Assembly: GCA_914767715.1 (NCBI GenBank)
Contig: OU612070.1
Span: 11,239,501-11,303,500 of the forward strand
Origin: Membranipora membranacea
Taxonomy: Eukaryota > Bryozoa > Gymnolaemata > Cheilostomatida > Membraniporidae
Direction of reading: 5' to 3'
DNA: 64,000 nt
The notes beneath the pieces are model-generated. The model saw only the letters and a program-made list of their open reading frames with translations, searched no databases and was not told the origin of the DNA. The position numbers were made by a program, and so were the translations under genes. Below, in pieces: positions 1-11,339 of the stretch. Every line of letters starts with the position of its first letter. Position 1 is the first letter of the stretch.

Positions 1-132
1 TTAAGCCAAGTCAGAATTTAGGGACGTTTTAATGCACAGATTTTTGGCTGAGGGGACCAATACTCTTTTTGTCTAAATCACCATGAATTCTGATTTATAG
101 CCTGTGATTTAAGTGTAGAACACTGAAACTTA

Positions 133-382
133 TTGGCTAAAGTGATTGTGATAGAATCAGGTTTTTTGGTATCAATCTGGAGTTTTCTGTCAAATTTAGA
201 ATTCTGTTCTAATTAAAATACGGTACCTTTTGAGTACGTTCATATCTCAACTTTGAGTGAAAACCAGTTGAAACTGCGCCACATAGCAGGCTGTTCACTA
301 AATTAGAACAGTATTCTAAATTAGACTGAGATCTCTAGAATGATACCAAAAACCTGAATCTGTCCCAATCACTTTAAGACAA
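133..382. repeat. Foldback (MITE-like) element, about 250 bp
   Basis: The left arm (about 133-218) and right arm (about 300-382) are imperfect reverse complements over roughly 80 bp. Both contain the stretches aaagtgatt, ttttttggtatca and gaattctgttctaatt or their complements. No coding potential is seen. It lies just 3' of the last visible COMMD4 exon. Confidence 0.7.
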
Positions 383-542
383 GATCTCCTCTAAAAGCTG
401 ACATGTCCAGGGTACCTGGTGTCACATTCTTTTTTGCTCTCGAGTCACGTAAGCAACCTCAATAGAACACCAATAAAAATTCAATTTCCTTGAAATATTC
501 CTGTATGGCGTGACGTCATATGACAGTTGGCACCTTACTTAC

Positions 543-3500
543 CATAAAGAAATGTCTGAAATTTCCTGCTTGTCATTGTGAAGGTTATAGTTTCATTGTT
601 TTGTTTGACATTCTTCTTAAGCTGTAATGTCAACTCAACCAAAGGCTCATTTACAACCTGTAAGTAATTGACAGCAGTAAGTAACAGTTGTGGTTATATG
701 GTGGAATGTGGATATTTATCTTCTAACACTGACAGGTGTGCCATATCATAGAGGGACATAATTCACTTAAAAAGAGCGTCGTTCACTTAAAAAGAGCGTC
801 ACTCACTTAAAAAGAGCGTTGTTCACTAAAAAAGAGCGTCGTTCACTTAGAAATAGCATCGTTCTCTTAAAAAGAGCGTCACTCACTTAAAAAGAGCGTT
901 GTTCACTAAAAAAGAGCGTCGTTCACTTAAAAACTGCGTCGTTCTCTCTTAAAAAGAGCGAATTCACTTAAAAAGAAATTCTCTCTCTTAATAAGAGCGT
1001 TCGTTATTCACTTAAAAAGAGCGTCTTTCTCTCTTAAAAAGAGCGTCATTCACTTAAAAAGAATGCATTCACTTGAAAAAGAGCGAAGTATTTGAGCCAC
1101 ATCACCGCGTCATTACCTCTCTTTCGCTCATTAAATTTCAGTAGATTTTTGGCAGTTTTACATTGGAAGACTCCCCTTTTTGATCCACAATATCTCGCTA
1201 TTCTCACTCATTAGGTCTTTCCATTATGCAATTATGCATATTGATTCAAAATTCGGTCACTCAGATTGTATATCATATATATATATATCAATAATTGAGC
1301 GAAGTGTCAAGGTTACCTCTGTTGACCTATAAGCCCATCAGCGATGAGCTAGCAGAAAGCGATTTTGGCTGCATGAGCCTCCTGGATTGCACCATCATCT
1401 TACAATGAAATGTCTACTTACATTTTTGCCTTGTGGATCTAAAACATGTTTGATCTTATACTCCAAGCTCTCTATCTGCGTCACTGAAAAAATAAAATGT
1501 CATGACATTTGGACAACAGATGTCGCGGTCTGTTCGGACATATAAAATCTTCGGAGTAAAAGTGAATTTTGATTTATAAGGGCAATAATTAAGGTCAGAT
1601 TTATGAATTTCACAAAAAACTGTCATCATTAATGTCTCCAACAATGAGACTGAATATATCGATGACACTTTCTCAACAATATATAAATTTGGTTCCCTGA
1701 CATGCGGTCTGCAAGTCCCTCGGCATGGAATGCCTCCAAAAACTTAGATCATGACGATGCACAAAAGTTAAAATAAAACAGAATAATACACTAGAGAGTG
1801 TTAAATGGGTGCGGAACTGTCTGTCAAGAAAAGGTTCACTGACGTCAAAAGCCAATAACCATCCCAAAAAAGGAAGACATGATGAGCGAATTGGCCTATC
1901 CATTATTCCAAGGAAAGCTCTCTGATATGCGAAATTCAAGAATATACGCAATATTCCAAACTGCTCTTCAAGAGTTGTCCTCCCTCTCTTACTATGTGCG
2001 CGGATATAAATTAGCTCTATAATAGGGTTGTTTGGAGAACTGGCTTTTGTATGTTTAGAATTCTTTTAGATTTAGCATCCGTACCATTGAGGAAGTTTGA
2101 AAAATAATTTTGGTATGCAAAAGCATATTGATCACCAAATTTGCTGTGTTGACAGATTTTCAGGAATTTTGCCAACGTATTTTGTCACTCAAATTGAGAC
2201 AATTCAGCTTTAAAACCCCGTAATGATTTCAGAAGCCAAAAGACAAAGATTCTTATTCCAGAAGAAATAATACTAACGGTTGTTGGTTCTCCCAATGAAT
2301 ACACCTGAACACTACTTTTCTACGCCATGCGCATTAGAGAGTATGGGGAGTATAGGTATGGGGGAATTAGAGAGTAGAGTATGGGGAGAGGAAAACTCTT
2401 TGGTAGCAGTTTTAGAAAACTGTTGAACAACTGAATGGCGAGATACGAGCAGAAGCTTGATGACATTTAATCACAGATGGTTCTTACGTGACAGAGTATT
2501 CAACTTGAAGTGTTCCTGTAATTTTGTACAGTTATCAGCAAACAGCTTGCACAAAGCCACCGAGTGTTCTACAACATAACATGACACTTAAATAAATATA
2601 TATTTTTTCTTACCTCATGGATTAACAAGATGGCTGGGGGTTCCCCTATAGGAGGGGGCGACTAATACGCCATTTCCTGGTTAACCCCCAATAAGTTAGA
2701 AATAAACATTTAAGTAAGTACAGTAAGTTGCTGGAGAACACTTGTCACTTCAGTTGTCTAATTTGAATGGGATGAGAAAAACCCGCGAACTGACGAGATA
2801 AGTAAATTTGCATAAACTCGCTAAAAGGTGCGCCGTGTTACAGGATAATGCTTAAGGTAAGATAAGATAACTACAAAGTATAAGGCTCTGAGCTAGTAAA
2901 TTTTACCAGTAATAACACAGTACTGTGTTATAAAATAACTGAGCCTTGTCACATTGCTCAAGAAAAAATGAGTTCTTTAGGTGTAAAAAACTCTGTATAT
3001 TTATATAAATCATAAGAACGTTTTGGTTAGCTTATGCAATATATTTATGAATATGTACAACATGCTAAGTGTTAAGCTTTCATTCTCATTTATTGTTTCA
3101 AAAATTCTTGGTCAACTATTTTGAGATCATATAACACAATACTAAATGAAGCTTAACCTAAATTGAGTGACAACGGCTTCAAAAGTCATCGGCATCGTTT
3201 AGGATTGCGGATATAACTCAAAATAGGTGATTATGACCAAATCAAATAATTTCAACTCCGGTGAATAAAGACTCAAATTCTTTTTTTGGGTTGTCCTACT
3301 CTGTGACCCAGTGGCTAAAAAATGTTTCTAGGAGACACAAAATTCAGCTATGTCTACTATTAGTTGACAGTTACGTAGTCCCTGTCTGACACTTGGCTGC
3401 AAGTACCATCAACAAGTAAACGTACATGCAGTAGGATCTGTGTCTGCACCGGCCAACTATACAAATAGTCCTATATATTCCCCCCAGCATCCCATCAGCC

Positions 3501-5314
3501 ACATTGGATGGTTTTTTTCGTTGATTTTCTGACAACCGCCGGATGCCTGCATGGCGTCCGGTGGTTGCCAAATATACATCCGGTTGGCACTCGGACAACT
3601 GCTGGATGCCAAATAGGCATGCGGTTGCATAAAAGACATGCGGACACTAATTTGGGAAGGGATCGTTACAGAGGAGGATGGGGTGTTAACACCCAACATT
3701 GAGTCAACAAACCGGTCCGGATGTCCGAGTGCCAGCCGGATGCCTATTTGGCATCACCGGTTGCTAATTGGGCATCTGGTTGGGTTCGTGACAGTCAAAC
3801 TCTGAGATTGATACAAGGTGAAATGGATGGCCAGTTAGCACTGCATGATGGGTATTTGTCATAAGCGGATGGCCTTTTCACAGAGATGTGTGGCGAATGG
3901 CCATTTAACGGACACGTTTTTAGCACAACGACTTGCCTTAAAAAAGCTGAGGGTTAAATCAAAACTCTTAAATCTTGCAATACAGCCTTGAGTTGCACGT
4001 ATACACCAGTTTGAACCAAGGGCATATAGGAAATGGCATATACCATCTAGGAAAATTTTGTTTACCTAGTTAAAATTTTGCAATATTTATCATTTTTGGC
4101 AAAGTTATCAACAACAGGTTACAGAAATCAACATAAAAAATAAAACTAATAAAAGTAATATTTAAATCTGGAAAATTAGCAATGAAAGTCTCGATCACTA
4201 AACTAAACTCGGAGAAAATTATTCTCCTGTATGGTGATGTAAATGATCGCTACACTGACTATTGCATGTATATCTCTGATCGATAAAGAGTGAACTGATT
4301 TGCTTAGCATTAGAACCATCACAAGGAATTTGATATGATGACCCGGGTTCAATTCTACTACTAGCGGCGGGCACATGTTAGATACTCTTTCTAGATTGAC
4401 TTTAACGATCAGAGATACATGATAAAAGTGTAGTATCCATGTCAGTGTGAAAAATTGCACCAACCTTTAGGCAGACCGAGCTGCTGCATCTCATCAGATA
4501 AAGGAGCTGACTCAACATCATACCTGGCAGCACTGGATAATATAAACTCAAGTACAGCAATGGCTGCTTTCACATCACTTGTATCTGTAATAAATCATAA
4601 TTAACATGTAATATATGATAATGAATCATCATGTAGTATACTATATTCATTATTTAATATATTATAATTATCATGTAATATATTATATTCATTATTTAAT
4701 ATACTAAAATCATCATGTAATATATTATATTCATTATGTTATATCTTATAATTACCATGTAATATATTAATTATAATTTACAAATATAAATAAGGAGTTC
4801 CCAACACTGCTATTCTCAAATATTGAACCTTGCAAAATGGCCGGCGCTACACAAGGTTGCTCTCTCTAAGTCTAATCATATGGATTTTTTTATAGCATAA
4901 TGTATTGTATGCGGCATGTAATCAGTCGAGACTACTCTCTTGTTCTATTAAACGGCTCATGAAGAGTATGTTTGATCCTGCTTATTGTGCCCACTCGTCA
5001 TACAAAGGAGGGTAATTCCAAATTCAAATAAGTGTGGTGCGAATAACTGATGTAAAACAAACCATATTTGGCATCTGATGTGTACTTTTTGACTTTCTCA
5101 TGCTACAAAAATAAGAACAAAGTTTATATGTCATAAACAAAGACTACAAGTGTAAATGTTTTAGCATTTTCAGACCAAACTAGTCTGTCAAATGTTTGTC
5201 AGTGGGACAGTATTAATAGTAAAGTACTTATGAATTGGAGAAATATGAAGCCAGGACAGTTGTGAAACCTAAACAAAATGTCCTGTGAGTGATTTGGGCT
5301 GTAAACCAAACATA

Positions 5315-5357
<43 letters not shown>

Positions 5358-8300
5358 ACTATGTTATCAAGGATATTGTGTGTGAAAAATCCATGGAACA
5401 CTTGGGGACTGTCAACAGCAACCATGAAGACTGGTTCGATGAGAATAATGCAGAGCTGCAGCAACTCATCGAATCCCGGAATCAGGCTAGGACTAGTATG
5501 CTATCCAGAAACACCCTATCTACGAAAGCCAAATATAGAACAGCTAGCAGGAAGCTCACTGCAAGATGTAGAGAATTGAAGTATGATTGGTGGCTGGCTA
5601 AAGCAGCGGAACTTCAAGTTTTTGCTGATACAAATGATATGAGAGGATTCTATCAGAGTATGAGGGCTGTCTGGGGCCCACGTATCAGTCACCCGGACCA
5701 GTTACTAGCATGCAACCAGACAACGCTGCTCACAGAAAAGCAAGATCTTCTCAATAGATGGACAGAGCATTTCAGCAAGCTGCTAAATGAGGCTCCAGTA
5801 ATAGATCAAGATGCCATTAACAACCTGAGACAAGCCCCTGTTCAAAATTGGATGGATAGATGCCCGGAAATTGATGAGATCTCCAAGGCTATTGACATGG
5901 TTAGTGATGGTAAATCACCTGGTTCCGTCGGGATTCATCCTGAAGTAATCAAGAGGGGAGGTCCAAAACTGCTATGTGCTCTTCATGAGATCATTCAAGA
6001 AGCCTGGAACACAGCTACAGTTCCTCAAGACTGGAATGATGCCCAACTTGTCACCATCTATAAGAAGGGTGACCGATGACTATGCGGTAACTACAGAGGG
6101 ATCTCCCTTCTATCCATTCCTGGAAAGGTTTTCGCAAGGGTCCTACTCAACCGACTCTCGTCGTATGCTGAAGGCTTCCTACCCGAGGCACAGTGCGGGT
6201 TCCGGAGTGGAAGAGGTACGGCAGACATGATCTTTTCCTTGAAGCAACTCCAGGAGAAAAGCATTGAACAAAATATGCCATTGTACATGATCTTCGTCGA
6301 TTTTACTAAAGCGTTTGACACTGTTGACCGAACTACTCTGTGGAAGATGCTCCTGAAGCTGGGATTTCCAGATCACTTTACTAATCTTATCAGCGCTTTA
6401 CATACCGGCATGAAAGCCTCGGTTAAACTGAAGGGTGAGCTGTCAAGTCGATTTCAAGTCAACAACGGCGTCAAACAAGGATGTGTACTGGCTCCCACTC
6501 TCTTCTCCATATTCCTGTCAGTTGTTTTGCACCACGCCTTTAACGACTGCAACAAGGGTGTATGGATTCAGAGCAGGCCTGGAGCAGATTTGTTCAATGT
6601 GAACCAGTACAAGTCTACAACAAGAACTAGAAGAGTCCTGGTACGAGAATTTATGTTTGCTGATGATACTGCCTTTATTGCTCACAACCATGATGATGCA
6701 CAGGAGATTGTCAGCAGATTCGCCAGGTCTGCACAGGCCTTCGGTCTCAAGAGAAACATTAAAAAAACGAAGATGCTGTACCAACCAGCCCCCGGGAGTG
6801 ATGATGAAGGTCAGTCTATATACATCAATAACGAACAGCTAGCCAGTGTTCATAAGTTCAAGGACCTCGGATCTACTGTCATGAACAACAACAAGATGGA
6901 TGAGGTGCTCAACACAAGGATGTCAAACGCCTCAAGCTCATATGGCAGGCTGAAGGAAAAGGTCTGGCACAACAAGGACCTTACGTTCAAAACAAAGTGT
7001 TCGGTATACAGAGCAGTTGTCCTCTCTTCCCTTCTGTATGGCGCGGAGGCTTGGCCAGTGTACAAGCTGGTGGCACATAAACCTAACACCTATATGATGA
7101 GACACCTGCGACAAATTCTTGATGTCAAATGGTGGGACTTCATCTCAAATGCCGACATCCTTACTCAAGCAAATCTACCCAGCATGTATGAACTCCTAAT
7201 TCAGAGAAACTTGAGATGGGCTGGTCATATACACAGGATGGATGACTCCAGACTACCCAAACAAATCCTGTACTCTCAGCTTAAAGAAGGTGTACGTGGT
7301 ATTGGCAGACCCAGGCTGAGGTTCAAGGACATGGTGAAGAGAAACCTCAAAGATAAAAAGATTCCTGTTGGTAGCTGGCAATCCCTCAGCAGAAGCAGAT
7401 GCCAATGGAGAGACATGGTTCACAAGAAGTCATCTTCGGATACGAAGGACAGCCAATGATGATGATGATGATGATGATATATATCAACTATGTTATCAAA
7501 TGATTCACTCGTCTGATTTCACAATAACACCAAAAATGGATAATCATACAATGTACTTTAACTAGGATATGACTTCACAACTTTTCGACTTTGATACTCT
7601 AGAAATATTGAATTTCTAATTTTTCAACTTAAAATTGACCTAGACTCTAAATCTCATTGCCGACTGGGTATAGTCACTGTATCTTACCCAGTCAGACTCA
7701 GAGGATATCAATATGCAAATATGAATAAATTACACTGAAGTTTCTTAGATAAAATTTCTATCACAAGAAAACTTACGTCTAACTCCTCGCCAAGCAGGCT
7801 TTTCACAACTTGGCCACTGAGTAGCTTCATCTTTATAGATGACTGCAAAAAATAAATGACATAATGTAGTCTCTTCAAAAGTTACATCCGGGGATCAGGC
7901 AGGGCTGGTGTTAAAAGTACATTGTTATTTTATCTTACCTCAATGAAAAGACGACTTGTCTCTTCGGTTATTCAGAACAGACAAGTTTGATGAATGGGCA
8001 TAGCTTGCTATGATAGCGCGCCATGGTTCTAGAATCTAGATAATGCATGAGCCAAGATAAGATACTACAAAATATGAGGCTCAAAAGCCAGGCTAAAGTA
8101 ATAACACAGTACACTGTATTATTAAAAAACTGAGCCTCGCCGCATTGCTCAAGAAAAAATGAGTTCTATAGGTGAAAAAAGCTGATTTTTGTCACAAAAT
8201 CTATCAGAATTTGCTCTATCTGTATATTCTCTGCATATCTGTTTGTCAAGGATTACAGATGGATCGCACAAACCGATAGTTCGATGGACCAATAGAGTAG

Positions 8301-9124
8301 CCTGTTTCTCCAAGGGTAGATGTAGACTTAGGAAATATCAAAAAAAAATGAAACCATAGCTATCACAGCCTCAGTTACTTTAACTCACCATTCTTGCTAA
8401 GATTGTGATTTCAGCAAGCACCCAATCGGGGCAATCAAGCCCTCCACAAAATCTGAACCTCTGCAAAAAGGAGATAATCAAGAAATTGAGTTTTGTGGGT
8501 CTACTTATTCAGTATGTTGTGATGCCAAACGCCCTAAAGTTAGTTATCTTACTGTTTTATAGTAGTAACTGTTTGAGCAAAATAGACTGTGGTCACAAAA
8601 AAGCATGAATCTCTAAAGACTACCCAAAGACCAATGCATGTTACAGTCAGGCGATTACTCATGATAAAGTTTTGTCAGATTTGCATAGTAAAAAAATTCA
8701 ATGCACTACTTGGCATTAGGCCTACTTATTGATGGTAGAAAGAGTGCCCCCCCCCCCAATAAGGAAAGGTAACTCTCATTCCCTGCATAATGCATTGCTC
8801 TTTGGGTGGTCTGTCACAAATATGAGCATATGAGTAACATGTGCTTATTTGTATCACAATTAGAATAGAATGACTTTAGAAGCAAGTGGTGCACAAAAAT
8901 CGTTTGATAGAACCTAATCCCCTTTTTGTCGAGCGTTATCGAATTTCCACCCTCTGATGAGACACACAGACCAGCGTCAGTGTAGTAATGCTGAATATTA
9001 ATACAAATCCGTAAATGATCCGACACAAGATTACCAAATTAAAATCAAAAGAGTGTCACAAGTTAGTAATTTATGCTGCTTTACCACCAGGTAAGATTTT
9101 AAGTCCATCTCCACTACTTACCAT
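543..9124 (-). CDS. COMMD4: COMM domain-containing protein 4 (COMMD4), 3' end outside window
   Basis: Small COMM-domain protein; the family works in the Commander/CCC endosomal recycling complex and as an NF-kB modulator (family knowledge). Coding exons, in order of translation: 9124-9122 (ATG only), 8460-8389, 7842-7777, 5102-5063, 4584-4465, 2568-2488, 1483-1422, 657-543. All have GT/AG borders and matching phases, giving 186 codons plus one base. Recognition rests on the N-terminal [15 protein letters not shown], the central [18 protein letters not shown] and [14 protein letters not shown], and the C-terminal COMM domain ([10 protein letters not shown], then KFQTFL). All are close to vertebrate COMMD4, which is about 200 residues long. 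The last 10-20 codons after the 543 donor should lie left of base 1. The introns hold a minisatellite, MITEs and a LINE. The gene is divergent from SDE2. Confidence 0.94.
755..1085. repeat. Minisatellite, 20-21 bp unit
   Basis: About 15 tandem copies of a unit like ttcacttaaaaagagcgtcg. Some units are shortened or carry an extra ctct. It lies in the COMMD4 intron between exons 1483-1422 and 657-543. Left copies are more regular than right copies. Confidence 0.95.
2609..2995. repeat. Interspersed repeat family R, copy 1
   Basis: About 390 bp, sharing several long blocks with 21965-22330 (inverted) and, over its second half, with 7880-8175. Landmarks are gctgggggttcccctatagg near one end, cccaataagttagaaataa, a short palindrome acacagtactgtgt, and gctcaagaaaaaatgagttc near the other end. 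No open frame of note. Probably a non-autonomous DNA element. Confidence 0.8.
3519..3790. repeat. Inverted and degenerate short repeats with CpG-richer sequence
   Basis: A locally GC-richer patch in an AT-rich intron. Blocks like gccaaataggcat, atccggttg and ggcactcggac recur in direct and inverted order. About 3567-3615 is approximately the reverse complement of about 3715-3765. This looks like the core of a foldback element. The open frames across it are by-products of low stop density. Confidence 0.6.
4249..4434. repeat. MITE family M1, copy 1
   Basis: About 186 bp with terminal inverted repeats: ctacactg...gtatatctctgatcg on the left and the complement cgatcagagatac...agtgtag on the right. 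The interior has tcacaaggaatt, gacccgggttca and ggcacatgtta. A second copy is at 16421-16606. No clean target duplication could be identified. Confidence 0.75.
4604..4770. repeat. AT-rich tandem repeat, roughly 40-50 bp unit
   Basis: Three to four imperfect units containing atcatgtaatatatta and attcattatttaatat in succession. They sit immediately upstream (minus sense) of COMMD4 exon 4584-4465. Confidence 0.7.
5371..7459 (+). pseudogene. LINE reverse transcriptase ORF, interrupted by one TGA
   Basis: About 695 codons in one frame. A pre-RT region is followed by [16 protein letters not shown] and a [15 protein letters not shown]-type start of the RT domain, with [54 protein letters not shown] and the catalytic FADD box (MFADDTAF). 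A C-terminal RWAGHIHRM region follows, typical of animal non-LTR elements. The only break is the TGA at 6077-6079 just after YKKGDR. The frame is the same on both sides, so this is a nonsense change and not a frameshift. The apparent coding sequence upstream of 5371 is read-through of the (TA)n target. Confidence 0.92.
5371..7477 (+). mobile_element. 5'-truncated non-LTR retrotransposon (LINE) with target-site duplication
   Basis: The insertion is bounded by a perfect duplication of about 22 bp, at 5349-5370 and again at 7478-7499, containing caactatgttatcaa. The 3' end is a (GAT)n tail, about six to seven units. The 5' part starts inside the polyprotein, so the endonuclease domain is missing, as expected from incomplete reverse transcription. 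The element sits antisense in the COMMD4 intron 5103-7776. The perfect duplication and a single ORF break suggest a fairly young insertion. The LINE clade is not assigned with confidence. Confidence 0.95.
7880..8175. repeat. Interspersed repeat family R, copy 2 (partial)
   Basis: It shares gataatgcatgagccaagat, the aacacagtacactgt palindrome region and gctcaagaaaaaatgagttc with the copies at 2609-2995 and 21965-22330. It lacks the gctgggggttcccc end. It lies in a COMMD4 intron. Confidence 0.75.
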
Positions 9125-9164
9125 TTCAAGCTTTTAAGTTAATAGCCAGTTTCAACAACGTGAC
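9122..9164 (-). other. COMMD4: COMMD4 leader exon ending in the start codon
   Basis: A good acceptor (tttatttcag) precedes 9164. The exon is untranslated except for its last three bases, ATG at 9124-9122, directly followed by the donor gtaagtag. The next coding exon (8460-8389) begins in phase 0 with RFRFCG. This gives the MRFRFC start known for COMMD4 and decides the start codon. A further untranslated exon may end at about 9491, where the donor gtaagtg follows GGATTT, but its 5' limit cannot be seen. Confidence 0.75.
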
Positions 9165-9984
9165 CTGAAATAAAATATAAGAGACATTCGCAATATAATG
9201 TCAGAGGAGGCTAGAGTTCATGTGATGACTGGGAAGTGTTCTGTTCTCTATCTCATTATCATAAAGGTGTTGCAATTGGTGCACGGCTTTCGAGCTTGAG
9301 CTGGTTGAAATGGCTGTGCACAGAACTTGATTGAACATAAAGCCACGGGATCAGTTGGACAATAATATATCCTTTGTCTTTTGATTTTTTTCTTGTTTGC
9401 ATCATGGAAGGGAAGATCCATCCAGCTCTCATTGTCTCTGGAGTCATAAAAAATCTTGAGTATTTTGCAGCTCTTTCAGCAAACACTTACAAATCCAACA
9501 TCTTTTTTCAGCTTGCACAGATGTAATGAACACTTGGACGTACTGTGACGGCACTAAACCTTTATGCCGCACACTGAGCGGTTACTAGGGCGAATTGACG
9601 AGACTTTTAATTGCACACCAGCATCTTTATTGCTCTCTCAAACAACACACTAAACTGAGTAAAGACTATCTCTTATATAGTATTACCAAAAGGATGTGAA
9701 AATAGGATATCATATGATATCAATTAAATTGCAAAAACTAGGTAATAGCAAAGTGATAATTAGTTGGCTCACACTCACCAAGACGGCAAAACGCAACTAC
9801 ACATACCAGGACACAGCCAAATAGTCGGTCATTGTTTTGTAATAAATGTCTATAAAAATGTTATTATTTCTGCCACTGGAAGTGAATAAGAAATCATTAT
9901 TATGGCATTTCCAGTGACAACCAGAACGGTCACTGTCATGACCTGATGACCTGATACATGACAGGTGATGGCTGTCACGGTACC

Positions 9985-10250
9985 TTGCACATGATCACCA
10001 TGATTTATAAACATTGGTTCATAAATTCATTGCCGGCCGGGGGGGGGGGGGGGGCTATTTTGCCAATAAATAAGTTCCAAGGCTAAATATATATGTATAG
10101 TTAAATGTTACATGTACATGTCACAAAGGATATCATAGAGAACACAGGACATGTGCATTTGTTTGCATATACATATGGACTCGGAACTCATTTATTGGCA
10201 AAAAATCCCACGGCCCGCATTGAATAATGAACCATGGTGATCACGATATT
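9985..10250. repeat. Foldback element with poly-G tract
   Basis: The left arm (gatcaccatgatttat, then gttcataaattcattgc, then gccaataaataagttcc) is mirrored on the right as ggaactcatttattggc, then gcattgaataatgaacc, then atggtgatcac. An uninterrupted G run of over 15 bases lies at about 10039-10054 in the left arm only. Confidence 0.7.
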
Positions 10251-10395
10251 ATCACATTGACGAGAGCTGGAAAATAATTTTGGATTATAAATTGTTTGCT
10301 GAATGGGCTGCAGGAAGTCCAAGTTTGATCCATTTGCTTACATTTGGAGTCGCCCCATCACATGACTCTCTCCCAAAGGGAGAGGGAGTCATTGC

Positions 10396-10438
10396 TCCAC
10401 TGGTCAAGCGCAGGCAAATTCGCCTGCTGACCAGTGGA
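10396..10438. other. Strong hairpin
   Basis: tccactggtca...gcgcaggc pairs with gcctgc...tgaccagtgga around a loop of about 6 bases. It lies upstream of SDE2. No transcript evidence; it could be a MITE remnant. Confidence 0.5.
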
Positions 10439-11339
10439 AGAGGAGCAAACCCGAATGCAGGCAGACTGGATCAAACAACATGATCTTAGCTGCAGGTGAC
10501 TACGCCCTTCGATGATGTATGTATGAACAGCTTAGCCTTAGTTAAAGAAGGTGGTCTCTCATAAAAAATACACAGGAATGAGCTGTTAAAACAACTTTTA
10601 TCATTGATAGAGAATCAGGCTGCAGATCTGTGAGTAACAGTAACACTGAACCTCCTTGAATTGATTAAACTATTTTAAGGAGAGAGGATGAAAAGGGATC
10701 AAGAAGTTAACTGTTAGAGTTAGACCAAGATTTAACACCTTGATTTGAATGATTGATAACTAGACCAAGGAGTTAAGTTACCCTGTAGTATAACTCCTTG
10801 ATTAGACAAGGGTGCAAAAATTGATGTGAGTATGTTATGCATGAGCATGGATGCTGTTATCAAGTATTGAAGTACCTTTTATAATCTTTAAACCTTCGAT
10901 GCTGATGCTATCTTGAGAGTCAGACCACTGGAAAATTGTACATTTCCCTTCTCTTCCTATCCGAATCTTACTTGCCAAGAACTGCCTGCTAGATATGGTT
11001 TAAAATATCTGAATTTGATCTCCTACATAATTTACCTGCATTCATGTATGTGAAAGCCATCTAAAGAGCCTTGAACTGTAACGCCCCAGTAAAATATTGA
11101 CCAATTAACATTGTTGTGACTATAATTGTCTTCTTTGATTGGAGGAAGTAATAGTTATATTTTCTAACTAATTACAGAGTGTCTGACTTGCTCCCCATAC
11201 CCACAGCATAACATTGTAAACACTCAACATCTATGTCAAGGATAAAAGCTGACTTGATTCTTGATTCATTCTTTTCATAAAAATTTATAATTTGCGTAAT
11301 TTTATCTCATTTTTTGATCAAGATTACATTACAGTCAAG

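Larger units (their letters stand above)
9165..11339. promoter_or_regulatory. Divergent intergenic region between COMMD4 and SDE2
   Basis: COMMD4 leaves to the left and SDE2 to the right, so both promoters should lie here. No clear TATA box or CpG island stands out. The stretch contains a possible untranslated COMMD4 exon (ending near 9491), a foldback element with a long G run (9985-10250), a hairpin (10396-10438) and otherwise unremarkable AT-rich sequence. Confidence 0.4.

Noticed and set aside
360-385. Possible last COMMD4 exon (reads EEILS and stop on the minus strand)
   Set aside because: It lies inside a foldback MITE arm and does not resemble the COMMD4 C-terminus.
755-1085. CRISPR-like array
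   Set aside because: There are no unique spacers between units; it is a plain tandem minisatellite in an animal intron.
3371-3702. Several overlapping open frames on both strands
   Set aside because: They coincide with the GC-richer repeat patch, have no splice context or recognisable motif, and lie within a COMMD4 intron.
5285-5370. Coding sequence of the LINE starting at 5285 with an Ile/Tyr repeat
   Set aside because: This is the (TA)n target sequence and one copy of the target-site duplication. The element begins at 5371.
6079-6227. A frameshift between two LINE ORFs
   Set aside because: Both ORFs are in the same frame. The break is a single TGA at 6077-6079.
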